Under the pieces are notes generated by a model. That model had not been told where the DNA came from. It saw only the letters and a list, made by a program, of their open reading frames with translations, and ran no database searches. From contig NZ_CP141184.1 of the NCBI RefSeq assembly GCF_035609205.1, forward strand, positions 4,347,001 to 4,411,000: a stretch of 64,000 nucleotides of DNA, in the 5' to 3' direction. The position numbers were made by a program, and so were the translations under genes. Each line of letters begins with the position of its first letter. The stretch's first letter is position 1. The DNA is from Hymenobacter sp. GOD-10R. GTDB lineage: Bacteria; Bacteroidota; Bacteroidia; Cytophagales; Hymenobacteraceae. Of this stretch, positions 30,284 through 39,630 are shown one piece after another.

Positions 30284-30372
30284 GTCATGCTGAGCTTGTC
30301 GAAGCATCTCTACCGCTTCGTCGAAACAACTCTGACGAAGCGGTAGAGATGCTTCGACAAGCTCAGCATGAC
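30284..30372. repeat. Long palindromic repeat (CATGCTGAGCTTGTCGAAGC family), copy 2
   Basis: Two 39-base arms (30284-30322 and 30334-30372) are perfect reverse complements around an 11-base loop. Thirty bases of the arm are identical to the copy at 19138-19238. Situated between two GH43 genes of the PUL. Confidence 0.92.
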
Positions 30373-30397
30373 TGTTTAGGAGTTTTCAAGCATGCTC

Positions 30398-31987
30398 TTA
30401 TTGGGCTCCAGTGGTCTTGTCCGCAATGCGGAAATAATCAAAATCGGCATAGCCGCCGGGGTTCTTGGTGGCGTAGTTAAACAGCCCGAACCGGTAACCC
30501 ATAAAGTGGGGCAGCGTGTAAGTCATCTTAAGTGGCCCACCAATAGCTTTCCACGTTTTGCCATCGAGACTGTAGAAGAAAGTCGCCACGTCTTTGCGCT
30601 CCGTGAAGTCACATTCCGCCTTGAAGTACACCGTGTTCTGCGTCAGCGGCAGGCGTTGCAGTTCCACAGGCCTCTCCGATTGAGCGCTAATCATGACGAT
30701 GGATTTGGCGCCGTTGCGGTAATCTACCCCTACCAGGCCGTAGCGCTTTTGCAAAAGGGCTAGGCCGGCAAAATCACCGTCTTTCAGGTGTGACACGTCG
30801 AGGGCTGTGGTGCCGGCGCTAGTGGGGCCGATGGTGCGCTGGGTGAGGGTGTTGCGCGCCAGCAGAAAAGAAGTGTCTACGCGGCTAGTTTTGAGGCGCA
30901 GGTAGCCGGGGCGGTCGGTGAGCGACCAGAGGGATTTTTCAGGGTTATGGTTCCATTGCCACACCAGCGGCAGGGCAGGCTCGCCCTTGCGCCGGGCAAA
31001 CTCATCCGACGCTACGATGCCCGGAATCAAGCCCTTGCTGGCGGGTAGAGCCAATGTTTGGGGTACTTTGCCATCCGTGCCCAGCACCGGCCAGCCATTG
31101 GCCCAGGTTACCGGCACTAGGTAGGGAATGCGGCCCACGGCCCCGTAGTCGCGGAACAGGTAGGAAAACCACCGCCCATCGGGCGTGTCGATGAGGCCGC
31201 CCTGCGCCACCCCTAGGTCTTGCAGCGCCACTCGGCCTTCGTAGGGACCCGTGAGTTTGTCGGCTCGGTGCACCACCACGGTGCGCATGCCGCCCTTCGG
31301 CCACGTGATGTTGAAGAGGTAGTACTTGCCCTTGATTTTGAACAGCTGCGAGCCTTCGGCGGGTAGGCCGCTGTTAGTACCAGACGGAGCACTCGCGTTT
31401 TCAATTAGAACCTGCTCCTTAGCACCGGGCTTCACACCCGAGGCATCGGCCGTCAACTCAATCAGTTGCAGCTTACCAGAACCGTACACCATGTACACGC
31501 GGCCATCGTCGTCGAAGAACAAGGAATGGTCGTGGTAGCTCGGCTTGAACGACACAGCTTTCCAAGGCCCTTTCTCGATGTTCTTGGTCGAATAGATATA
31601 GGTCTTGCCCGTCGTTTGGGCGAAGGTCGAAACGTAGTACGTACCCTGGTGAAACCGCAAGCTGCTCGCCCACGACCCGCGGCCGTAGGTGCTCTTACCG
31701 TTGCGAAGCGTTAGCTCGTCCTGGCTACCTAGGGTATCGGAGGCGTAGCTAACCAAGTGCCAGTTCACCAGGTCCTTGGACTTCATGATGGGCACGCCCG
31801 GACTCATGTGCATGGTCGTGCTGCTCATGTAGTAGGTGTCCCCTACCCGTATCATCGACAGGTCCGGCACGTCGGCGTAGATGATGGGATTTTGCGCCTG
31901 CTTCACCTGCGCCAGTAGCGGCGAGGTAACGGCAGATGCAAAGGCAATTCCGGCAAGTAAGGCGCTCTGCTTCAGTAAGTAATTCAT
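30398..31987 (-). CDS. Family 43 beta-xylosidase/arabinofuranosidase with C-terminal concanavalin-like domain
   Basis: Exported 529-residue GH43 enzyme. ATG at 31987 is preferred to TTG at 31993, which adds only two residues. Signal peptide ends near SPLLAQ. Catalytic propeller about 30-330: YADVPDLSMIRV (base Asp), SYHDHSLFFDDDG (pKa modulator), PAEGSQLFKI (acid Glu). C-terminal beta-sandwich about 340-529 (FARRKGEPALPLVWQWNHN, TFFYSLDGKTWKAIG, FMGYRFGLFNYAT), the module that shapes the active site in GH43_11/12 xylosidases. Overall layout fits subfamily 12. It follows GH8 by 30 bases. Confidence 0.9.
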   Translation of the reverse strand: MNYLLKQSALLAGIAFASAVTSPLLAQVKQAQNPIIYADVPDLSMIRVGDTYYMSSTTMHMSPGVPIMKSKDLVNWHLVSYASDTLGSQDELTLRNGKSTYGRGSWASSLRFHQGTYYVSTFAQTTGKTYIYSTKNIEKGPWKAVSFKPSYHDHSLFFDDDGRVYMVYGSGKLQLIELTADASGVKPGAKEQVLIENASAPSGTNSGLPAEGSQLFKIKGKYYLFNITWPKGGMRTVVVHRADKLTGPYEGRVALQDLGVAQGGLIDTPDGRWFSYLFRDYGAVGRIPYLVPVTWANGWPVLGTDGKVPQTLALPASKGLIPGIVASDEFARRKGEPALPLVWQWNHNPEKSLWSLTDRPGYLRLKTSRVDTSFLLARNTLTQRTIGPTSAGTTALDVSHLKDGDFAGLALLQKRYGLVGVDYRNGAKSIVMISAQSERPVELQRLPLTQNTVYFKAECDFTERKDVATFFYSLDGKTWKAIGGPLKMTYTLPHFMGYRFGLFNYATKNPGGYADFDYFRIADKTTGAQ

Positions 31988-32017
31988 GGACAAAAAATGA
32001 CCAGTGCAAGGGTGGGA

Positions 32018-33325
32018 TTAGGGTTGCGCGGGCTTGATAGCCTGGTACTTGCCGCTCAAGTGCATCAGGCTGAACAGGTACAACAGGCCATCGTAGTAGG
32101 GGTCGAAGTAGCCATCCTCGTAGGGCGCCAGCTTGGCGTTCCAGAGCGCGTGCACGAAGGCTAGGTTCGGGTCTTGGTGCATAAGCGAGGCCGCCCCGCT
32201 GGTAGCCACCAGCCCCAGCGAATGCCGCAGCTTCTTGACGTCGCCGGCAGGCAAGATGAAATCAGGCCGCGAGCCATCCACGTTGAATTGGTCCTCGAAC
32301 GTGTTTAAGCCCTTGCCGCGCAAAAACCCCTGAAACCGCCGCGCATACTGCTCCTGCCAGGCTTTGTCCTTGCCAAACCACACGTAGTCCATGGCGATGT
32401 TCATGGGCACCCGCCACGAATCGTAGCGAAACGCCGGCGGCGCCCACTTGGTGGCGTGGGGCTTGCCACTAAACTCGGTGTAGTCGTAGTTAAGGCCGGT
32501 AGGCGCGCTGCACGCTCGGTGCAGAAATGCCCGCGACGTGTCGGCGCAGGTCCGGTAAAACTGCTCGTGTCCGTCCTTGGCGTAGGTGGCCCACACTTCC
32601 AGAAAAGCCGGCAGGTGGTAGGACGGGTCGGTCCAGTTGTAGCCGTCGCCGACTGGCACGAAGGTTATCTGCTTGTGTTCGGTATTCAGCAAGTTTCGCA
32701 CGCCGCCGGTGCCGTCCTTTTTCCACGAGGCATCCAGGATGCGGCGGGCCTCCTTATAGTAATTGATGCCGGTCGCGTTGCCCCAGCGGTTGGACGCAAA
32801 GAGCAGGCTAGTAACAAAATACAGCTCGCCATCCGAAGCCGGCCCCTCCGAATTAAGCTTCATCGTGGTGGTGCTAAAACTCCAAGCGAAGTAGCCTTCC
32901 AGCGGCCCGCTCTGATGCTGCAAGTTCTTCTTCGACCAGCGCCAGAGGCGGTCAAACACCTCCTTCTTATTGAGCTGCACGGCTACCATCATCCCGTACG
33001 ACATGCCTTCGGTGCGGGCATCGTGGTTTTTCACGTCCGACACGTAGGCCATCGAGTCGCCCACCTCGAAGTACACCTTGTTAGGCCCTTCAAATACATC
33101 GTGGTAGGCCTGCGTTACCTTCTGGTCGATAGCGGCTTGGCTGTAGCCCGCCTCCCGCAGCAAGCTTGGGTACTTGCCCGTGTAAAAAGCTCCCTTCTGC
33201 GTGGTGGGCGCTTGTTTAGGTTTAGGCGCGCGCTGGGCAGCCGCGCTACCTAGGCCAGCGCATTGCAGGCCAAGCAGGAGCAAGCCTACTCGGCTGCGGT
33301 GAAGGAAAGAAAGGCGGGCATTCAT
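32018..33325 (-). CDS. Family 8 glycoside hydrolase, likely reducing-end xylose-releasing exo-oligoxylanase
   Basis: Exported GH8 enzyme, 435 residues, with signal peptide ending AAAQ. (alpha/alpha)6 barrel with general acid Glu106 in ARTEGMSYGMM, Asp165 in PASDGELYF and general base Asp302 in FRYDSWRVPMN. Spacing of these three matches the reducing-end oligoxylanase (Rex) layout (Glu, Asp about 58 later, Asp about 135 later), so hydrolysis of xylotriose and longer oligomers from the reducing end is the best call; endo-xylanase is the alternative. A Rex enzyme fits the PUL because it clears backbones left after side-chain removal. It lies between GH97 and GH43. Confidence 0.9.
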   Translation of the reverse strand: MNARLSFLHRSRVGLLLLGLQCAGLGSAAAQRAPKPKQAPTTQKGAFYTGKYPSLLREAGYSQAAIDQKVTQAYHDVFEGPNKVYFEVGDSMAYVSDVKNHDARTEGMSYGMMVAVQLNKKEVFDRLWRWSKKNLQHQSGPLEGYFAWSFSTTTMKLNSEGPASDGELYFVTSLLFASNRWGNATGINYYKEARRILDASWKKDGTGGVRNLLNTEHKQITFVPVGDGYNWTDPSYHLPAFLEVWATYAKDGHEQFYRTCADTSRAFLHRACSAPTGLNYDYTEFSGKPHATKWAPPAFRYDSWRVPMNIAMDYVWFGKDKAWQEQYARRFQGFLRGKGLNTFEDQFNVDGSRPDFILPAGDVKKLRHSLGLVATSGAASLMHQDPNLAFVHALWNAKLAPYEDGYFDPYYDGLLYLFSLMHLSGKYQAIKPAQP

Positions 33326-33408
33326 AGAATGGAAATAAGGGGCGGCGGGGCGGCATTTCGCACGGGTTTCCCGCTCGGTGAGGGGGTAGGAAGAATTGCT
33401 GGAAGGAC

Positions 33409-35337
33409 CTAGGGCTGCACCACGAAGCCGCCCCGCGCGGGCAGCGTCACGCTGACGGTGTTGCCCGCCACGGCCCGCGTGCTGAAGCTGCGGTTGGTGG
33501 CCCCGTCGGTGATGAGCGTGCCGCTCTTTAGGCCGAGTTTGCCTAGGTCAACTTGAATGGTTTTGGGCGCGTCGGTGGCGTTAATGCCGGCCACGTACCA
33601 CCCGCCGCTAGGTGCCTGGCGAGCCAGCACCGCGTACTCGCCGGGGAAGCCGTCTACCAGCTTCACATCGGCCCAGCGTGGGGGTAGCTTTTTCACGAAA
33701 TCCTGCACGTATGCCGGCTGCGCGGCCATGCCCTCAGGCACCTCGGCGTAGTGCTGAATGCCCGATTGAAACACCACCGACAAAGCCAGTTCAAAGGCAT
33801 TGGAGGTGCGGCGCTCTTTGCCCCGAATCTCCGAGAAGGCCATGGGCGTGAAGTCCATCGGACCCACCGCGTTGCGGGTGAAGGGCAGCGTGGCGCAGTG
33901 GGTGGGCTCCTGGTCGGTGTTGCGCTGGTCGAAGGTCAGGAACTCGAAGCCCTTCACGGCTTCCATCGTCATTAGGTTGGGGTAAGTGCGGTTCCAACCC
34001 CTAGGTAGGGTAGCGCCGTGGAAATTCACCAGCAGGCCCACCTGGGCGGCATCCGTGAGGATGTCCTGGTAGTAGTTCATAAACGACTGCCCATCGCCCC
34101 CGAAGAAGTCGATTTTCACCCCAGCCACGCCCATTTGCTTGATGCGGGCAAACTCCTTGCGCCGGCTTTCGGGCTCAAAAAGTACGTTGGTAGGGGTTTG
34201 CGGGGCCTGGTTCCAGTGGCCGTTGGAGTTATACCACACCAGCAGGCCCACGTTTTTGGAGCGCGCATACTGGGCTAGCTCCTGCGTTTTTTCGTAACCT
34301 ATCTGCTTGTCCCATAGCGCATCGACTAGGCAGTAGCGCCAGCCCATGTTGGCGGAGTAGTCGATGAAGCGGCGCTGCACGTCATAGGTGGTATTCTGGT
34401 CGCCTAGCAACACCCACGACCACGACGATTTGCCGGGTGCGTCGGTGAGCACGGGCGTTTTAGCGGACGCGCTTAGGTCGGTCGTCAGCGTCGATTCTAC
34501 GATGGGCGCCAGCGAATTCCCCACTACCACCACGCGCCAGGGCGTGCTCCACGGCAGGCGGCTTTCGGGCAGCAGGGCCGCGTCGGGCGTGGTTTTTTCG
34601 GGCGGCTGCGGAAAGGCCACCGCGTACTCGGCATCGGGCGACTCATGGGCCAGGTGGGTGCCGGCGTAGGTGCGACCCATGCCGGCCTCGGTCAGCAACA
34701 CCCAGTGCCCGTTGGTTTGAAACAAGGCCGGAAATGACCATCCCTGCCCGATGGTAGACGGCGTACCCGCCGCTATGCCCCGCTGGTAATTCTCTTCGTA
34801 CGAAGGCTGCGTATTGGCAAACCCAGTCTGGGCCTTGGCGTGCGGGTGCAGCCAACCCTTCGCCCCGGCCGGCAAGTGAAACGTGGTGCTCTCAGCCTTA
34901 ATATGCTGCACCTCCTGGCTTGGGCCTTCCAGCACGTATTGAAACGCTACCCCGTCATTCGACACCTGAAATACCACGCTGAGCTGCGGCGCGCCGGCTG
35001 CTCCCGCGAAGTGCAGCACGCGCCGATTGGCCCGGTAGCGACAGTTCGCCCGTTTGTCTGTGGCTAGCTGGTAGTCGTCGGCCACGGCGGTTTGCTTGTC
35101 GGCTTTCGTCAGTTTGAGACCCTGCGTGAGGTCGGCACTAGCGAGGCGCAGGCCTAGGTGCGAGGGCCGCAGTAGCTCGGCCTGGCGGTAGCGCACGGCG
35201 TAGGTGGGTTGCCCTTGGGCAGTTACGTCTACCGTCACCAACACGGCCCCGTCGGGGCTACTGATGCGGATGGGATGGGCTGCCTGGGCTGCGGCGAGTG
35301 GGAATGCCAGCAGGCAAAGGAGTGGGAATAAGCGCAT
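33409..35337 (-). CDS. Family 97 glycoside hydrolase, likely retaining alpha-galactosidase
   Basis: Exported 642-residue GH97 protein; ATG at 35337 begins signal peptide MRLFPLLCLLAFPLAAAQAA. Domain order: N-terminal beta-supersandwich to about 280, catalytic barrel about 285-560 (SWSWVLLGDQNTTYDVQRRF, YCLVDALWDKQIGYEK), C-terminal beta domain. Asp410 in GVKIDFFGGDGQ sits where retaining GH97 enzymes have their nucleophile, and Glu459 (LMTMEAVKGFEF) is a candidate acid/base; the inverting alpha-glucosidase subgroup uses Glu residues instead. I therefore favour alpha-galactosidase, in keeping with GH97 enzymes of complex xylan loci. Spacing to the neighbours is 83 and 32 bases. Confidence 0.88.
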   Translation of the reverse strand: MRLFPLLCLLAFPLAAAQAAHPIRISSPDGAVLVTVDVTAQGQPTYAVRYRQAELLRPSHLGLRLASADLTQGLKLTKADKQTAVADDYQLATDKRANCRYRANRRVLHFAGAAGAPQLSVVFQVSNDGVAFQYVLEGPSQEVQHIKAESTTFHLPAGAKGWLHPHAKAQTGFANTQPSYEENYQRGIAAGTPSTIGQGWSFPALFQTNGHWVLLTEAGMGRTYAGTHLAHESPDAEYAVAFPQPPEKTTPDAALLPESRLPWSTPWRVVVVGNSLAPIVESTLTTDLSASAKTPVLTDAPGKSSWSWVLLGDQNTTYDVQRRFIDYSANMGWRYCLVDALWDKQIGYEKTQELAQYARSKNVGLLVWYNSNGHWNQAPQTPTNVLFEPESRRKEFARIKQMGVAGVKIDFFGGDGQSFMNYYQDILTDAAQVGLLVNFHGATLPRGWNRTYPNLMTMEAVKGFEFLTFDQRNTDQEPTHCATLPFTRNAVGPMDFTPMAFSEIRGKERRTSNAFELALSVVFQSGIQHYAEVPEGMAAQPAYVQDFVKKLPPRWADVKLVDGFPGEYAVLARQAPSGGWYVAGINATDAPKTIQVDLGKLGLKSGTLITDGATNRSFSTRAVAGNTVSVTLPARGGFVVQP

Positions 35338-35369
35338 AAAAGGAGGAGAGAAGCGTAGAGGACCGCAGA

Positions 35370-37052
35370 TTATTTCTTGTACATGGGGTCGTGCCCTTCG
35401 TACTTCAGCCATTTAAAGGAGGCTGTATTGGTAGTAGGCTGCCCAGCTGATGTGCCGTACATGCCGTACAAGCAGCCTATAAAACCTCCTGCTACCTGCG
35501 TGCTTAGGAAGCGCGCATCTACCTTGTCTTTCAGAGACGTATAGGTCTTGCCATCCTCCGAAAAGCGGAAGCTGTATGTATCGCCATCGGCATTGATGCG
35601 CAGCTGCACCTTACCGGCCGCCGCTTTCAGGGGCGCTTTCGCCAGCAGCTCCGGGGTCTTCGCGTCAGCCGTGCTCTTGAAAAGCTGTACAACGGGCTTG
35701 CCATTCTCTACTGATTTGCAGAAGTAGTAGAAGTGCTTCTCGTCTTGAAAGGCCACCAAGCCAGCCGTTTCGTTTGCCGCCTTAGCTGCGAACGTCAGCT
35801 CCGTTTCGGCGCTGCTATACATGTGCTGCTGCCGCTTGCCGATGAAGGCCGGGTTGCCGGTTTCGGCCACCGTTTCGGGCTTTAGCTTCAAAGTGAGGCC
35901 CTTGGCTTTGCTCAGCGAGAAATTGGTGCTATCCACCGTGCGCAGGAACAGCAGCGCGGGGTCGAGTTGCTTCTCGAAGGTGAGCGTATAGGCGAAGTTG
36001 CCGCTCTGGGGCAGGGCGCCGGGCTGCTTCACTTCGGGGAAGTTGGCCTTGTAGGAGTATTGCACTCCGTTGGGGCCAGGCACCGTTACGGGCCACTCAT
36101 CTTTCCACTCCACGGGCACGATAAAGGTCTCGCGCCCAGTATTGTAATAGTTGCCTTCGTAAGGTCGCACGGCTAGGAAAATCGCGTACGTCTTCCCATC
36201 GGGCCCTTCCACAAATTGCGCATGACCAGCTGAGGTGATGGGGTCTTTGCGGTCTTTGGGAAGTTCGCGCTGCGAGAGGATGGGATTTTTCTCGTAGGGT
36301 ACAAACGGACCTAGGGGCGCCTTGCTGCGGAACACCACCTCCGTGTGATTCACCGAGGTGCCGCCTTCGGCCGCGTAGAGATAGTACCAGTCGCCCCGCT
36401 TCATTAGGTGCGGGCCTTCAATCCAGACAGGCTTTTTGCTGATGTCTACTCCCCCATTCACCACGATTTTGGCCTCACCCACGGTTTGCAGCGTTTGTGG
36501 GTTCAGCTCAATAATCTTGATGGAGCGGTGGCCGTCGTAAAGGGGCGTGCCGGGTGGGTCGCTGTTATAGATGACGTAGGCCTTGTCGCCCTCGAAGTAC
36601 AGCGAGGGGTCGATGCCCCGCACCTCGGGTAAGAAAGTTGGGTTGCTCCACGGCCCGGCGGGGTTCTTAGCCGTCACTACGAAGTTGCCCTTGTGGTCAA
36701 TCAGCGTGCAGGTGACGTAGTAGGTGCCGTTGTGGTACTCGATGGCCGGCGCAAACAACCCGCGGGTCATTCGGTCGCCCATAAAGGTCATTTGGGAGGG
36801 CCGGTCAATGACATTACCAATCTGCTTCCAATTTTTCAGGTCGCGGCTGTGCATCACCGGAATGCCCGGGAAGTAGGAAAAGGTGGAGTTAACTAGGTAG
36901 TAATCCTTACCCACCTTGGTAATGCTAGGGTCTGGGTAGAAGCCCGTCAGAATGGGGTTAACTAACTCAATCGATTGAGCAGAGGAAACAGCGTTTTGTA
37001 GCAGCAGAGCTGCCAAGGCAGTGAAGAATACTTTTCGTTGCTTTAATAGCAT
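35370..37052 (-). CDS. Family 43 beta-xylosidase with C-terminal concanavalin-like domain
   Basis: Exported 560-residue enzyme, signal peptide ending SSAQ. Catalytic blocks: GFYPDPSITKVG (base Asp), RGIDPSLYF (pKa modulator), WIEGPHLMKRG (acid Glu), plus NSTFSYFPGIPVMHSRDL, typical of the GH43_11/12 group of beta-xylosidases and arabinofuranosidases. C-terminal sandwich about 345-545 includes GLVAFQDEKHFYYFCKS, SFRFSEDGKTYTSL and the closing SFKWLKYEGHDP. Distinct in sequence from the neighbouring GH43 at 30398, so the two are not recent duplicates. Expected to take xylose from xylo-oligosaccharides. Confidence 0.9.
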   Translation of the reverse strand: MLLKQRKVFFTALAALLLQNAVSSAQSIELVNPILTGFYPDPSITKVGKDYYLVNSTFSYFPGIPVMHSRDLKNWKQIGNVIDRPSQMTFMGDRMTRGLFAPAIEYHNGTYYVTCTLIDHKGNFVVTAKNPAGPWSNPTFLPEVRGIDPSLYFEGDKAYVIYNSDPPGTPLYDGHRSIKIIELNPQTLQTVGEAKIVVNGGVDISKKPVWIEGPHLMKRGDWYYLYAAEGGTSVNHTEVVFRSKAPLGPFVPYEKNPILSQRELPKDRKDPITSAGHAQFVEGPDGKTYAIFLAVRPYEGNYYNTGRETFIVPVEWKDEWPVTVPGPNGVQYSYKANFPEVKQPGALPQSGNFAYTLTFEKQLDPALLFLRTVDSTNFSLSKAKGLTLKLKPETVAETGNPAFIGKRQQHMYSSAETELTFAAKAANETAGLVAFQDEKHFYYFCKSVENGKPVVQLFKSTADAKTPELLAKAPLKAAAGKVQLRINADGDTYSFRFSEDGKTYTSLKDKVDARFLSTQVAGGFIGCLYGMYGTSAGQPTTNTASFKWLKYEGHDPMYKK

Positions 37053-37115
37053 GCTATTAGATTCGGGGATGTTCTAAGGTGTTTTTGAAGGAATATTGTC
37101 TGGCTCAGGAGAAGC

Positions 37116-39479
37116 TTACTTGAGTAACCGCACGTCGTAAACGCCACCTGCCGTAGAGCCCGCCGCGGCCACAAACTTTACGGTGAGCGTGGTGGCAGCA
37201 TCCCGGCGCAGGGCTTCGGGTAAGGCGTACTCCACGTCGTAGAACTCACGTTGCGAGTTGCCTTCCAAGGCTACCTTTGCTATGGGCGCGCCATTGATTA
37301 AGATGGTAAACTGGCGGTTTTTATCGCCCCCAGAATACGTGACCCGAAGCGCGCGAGCGGCCTTATTAGGGTTGCGCAGGTTGTAGCTAAACCACCCAGC
37401 GGCGTGCCGCCAATGGCGGTTACGGAAGGTACCCATCTCGGATTGCTCGCCCTGAAAGCCGTGGTCCGACTCCGGCTGCTGCTCGCCGGGGGTGACCTGG
37501 TCGATGGTGCGGGCTTCTAAAGCGCGTTTCTCGGAGTCTTTGCGGCGTATTTCTTCTTTGCGGGCAGCTAGGCCTTCGGGAGTTGTCACGGGCCAGTACA
37601 CCATGTAGCGCGCGTCGTGAATCTGGTAGAAGGGTACCAACTGCACGTCGCGGTTGTGGTCGGAATCGACTAGGCCAGCGGCCGTAAACGTCAGTGGCCG
37701 CCCGGCTATGGGCTTTATGCTTTCGGCTACGTTTTGGCTAGTAGAGACGAGCACGGGGGCTTCCTCAATAGGGTAAAGTTGCCCGCTTGGCACGTGCGCC
37801 ATGCGCTGGCCATTCGCGCGCAGGCCAGTCAGGTCGGTGGTGTCGGTAACGGCAGCCAGCACCACAGGGCCATGCACGAAGGACACCCAGGACGAGTGGT
37901 CGGGCAGATACTCCGCTTTGGTTTCCATGGGCAGTGCCACTGTTACCACGTCGCCCGAGCGCCACTTGCGCGTCACGGTAGCGTAGCCCGGCGACGTAGT
38001 TGTAGCAGCCACCGGTTTGCCGTTGACCTGCACCCCCATCTTACCGGCTGGCAACCAGCCGGGCTGCCGAATGCTAAGCGCAAACGTGCGCGGCTTTTTC
38101 AACTGTAATGCTAGCTGCGAGCGTTCCTCGAAAGGAAACGTCGTTTGCTGCGTGAGGGTGAGGCCCTGCTCAGCCCAACTGAGGCGCGAGGGTACAAACA
38201 GGTTCACCAGCAGCTCTTGCTCGGCACGATGCGCGTATACCAGCTCGCCGTACTTGCCGTGGTTTTCCAAGCCCGAACCTACGCAGCACCAGAAGCCCTC
38301 CTGCGGCTCGGAATACACGCGGTAGTGGCGCGGGCGCATGGGCGTGAAGTACACGAAGCCGCCCTCGCCGGGGTGCTGCGACGAGAGAATGTGGTTGTAG
38401 AGGGCCCGCTCGTAGTAGTCGAGGTAGCGCGTGGAGGAGCTGGTGAGATACAACTGCTTGGTAAGTTTGAGCATGTTGTAGGTGTTGCACGTTTCCGGGC
38501 CTTCCGTGCTTTCGAGCATGGAGGTGAAGTTGTCGGCCGGGTTGAAGTGCTCACTGACGCTGTTGCCGCCAATCGACACCGTGCGGTTCTCCACTACCGT
38601 TTTCCAGAAGAAAGTGGCGGCGTTAGCCCAAGTAGGGTCCCCTCCTACCTCCGCTATACGCTCAAAGCCAATCACTTTCGGAATTTGCGTATTGGCGTGC
38701 ATGCCGTTAAGAACGTCTTTGCCTCCCAACAGCGGCTCCAACACCGCCCGGTGGGAAAAGCGCTGCGCCAACTTTAGGTACTTGGGGTCGCCGGTGATGC
38801 TAGCTACATCCGCAAACACTTCGTTCAGGCCCCCGTGCTCACTGCGCAGCATATCTTGAATTTGCGCGTCGCTGAGGTTAGCCGTCAGGTCCAAGCACCA
38901 ATCCGTCAGCTTGATAAGCATGGATTTAGCCTTGGCATTGCCCCCGATCAGGTAGGCGTCGCGCAGGCCGGCGTAGGTTTTATGCAGGTTGTACCAAGGC
39001 ACCCACTTGTCATTCATCCCGAAGCTGTTGGCCTTGATGTTGCCGGCTTTCACCTGCTGCCACATGGCCTTGCCGCCGGGTATGCCCCCTAGGTAGCCGT
39101 TGCCATTTTTCTGCTGGCAGGCGTCGAGCGCATCAATCATGTAGGTGAGGCGCTGCTGCACTTGCGTGTCACCGGTAGCGGCGTACATCAAGGCCAGCGC
39201 CGACAGGTAGTGCCCGCCGATGTGGCCATCGAGACCAGTATTTTCCCAGTTACCGTAACGCTCGGCCTTCGGCTGAATACCGGCCTCTGCTTGGTAAGGA
39301 GCCAGTAGCCGATCGGGGTTGAGGGCTAGCATGTAGGCCTTATCCGTCTGCTGCGCCTGTTGAAATGGACTTTCAAGCAAGTGTACCGCCGATAGTGGGA
39401 AGCTCTGCAGAGCCGTTGTCTGGCCACTGCTCAGAAGAGGCAGCAGGCAGGTGGAGAGGAGCAAAAATCTACGCTTCAT
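37116..39479 (-). CDS. Family 127 beta-L-arabinofuranosidase
   Basis: Retaining, zinc-dependent GH127 enzyme (former DUF1680), 787 residues; ATG at 39479 starts the signal peptide MKRRFLLLSTCLLPLLSSGQ. (alpha/alpha)6 barrel with GNWENTGLDGHIGGHYLSAL, then the zinc/active-site cluster: Glu326/Glu329 and Cys331 in STEGPETCNTYNML, and the Cys pair 398-399 in EGFWCCVGSGLENHGKYGE, whose first Cys is the nucleophile by analogy with HypBA1. C-terminal beta domains follow to VYDVRLLK. GH127 usually removes beta-L-arabinofuranose; some members act on other sugars, so the real linkage in xylan side chains is open. Confidence 0.9.
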   Translation of the reverse strand: MKRRFLLLSTCLLPLLSSGQTTALQSFPLSAVHLLESPFQQAQQTDKAYMLALNPDRLLAPYQAEAGIQPKAERYGNWENTGLDGHIGGHYLSALALMYAATGDTQVQQRLTYMIDALDACQQKNGNGYLGGIPGGKAMWQQVKAGNIKANSFGMNDKWVPWYNLHKTYAGLRDAYLIGGNAKAKSMLIKLTDWCLDLTANLSDAQIQDMLRSEHGGLNEVFADVASITGDPKYLKLAQRFSHRAVLEPLLGGKDVLNGMHANTQIPKVIGFERIAEVGGDPTWANAATFFWKTVVENRTVSIGGNSVSEHFNPADNFTSMLESTEGPETCNTYNMLKLTKQLYLTSSSTRYLDYYERALYNHILSSQHPGEGGFVYFTPMRPRHYRVYSEPQEGFWCCVGSGLENHGKYGELVYAHRAEQELLVNLFVPSRLSWAEQGLTLTQQTTFPFEERSQLALQLKKPRTFALSIRQPGWLPAGKMGVQVNGKPVAATTTSPGYATVTRKWRSGDVVTVALPMETKAEYLPDHSSWVSFVHGPVVLAAVTDTTDLTGLRANGQRMAHVPSGQLYPIEEAPVLVSTSQNVAESIKPIAGRPLTFTAAGLVDSDHNRDVQLVPFYQIHDARYMVYWPVTTPEGLAARKEEIRRKDSEKRALEARTIDQVTPGEQQPESDHGFQGEQSEMGTFRNRHWRHAAGWFSYNLRNPNKAARALRVTYSGGDKNRQFTILINGAPIAKVALEGNSQREFYDVEYALPEALRRDAATTLTVKFVAAAGSTAGGVYDVRLLK

Positions 39480-39630
39480 GATAATCGATAGTTCGGTTCT
39501 TTGACTCAACGGTCTTCTGGCGAAGATTGGCTACTGTTCAACGTTTATCACGCATCTAGTTAGCAAAAAGAAGAACCCAATTGGAGCCAAGACAACCGAA
39601 TACTATGTAGCCATCCACACTCAGGGTGGC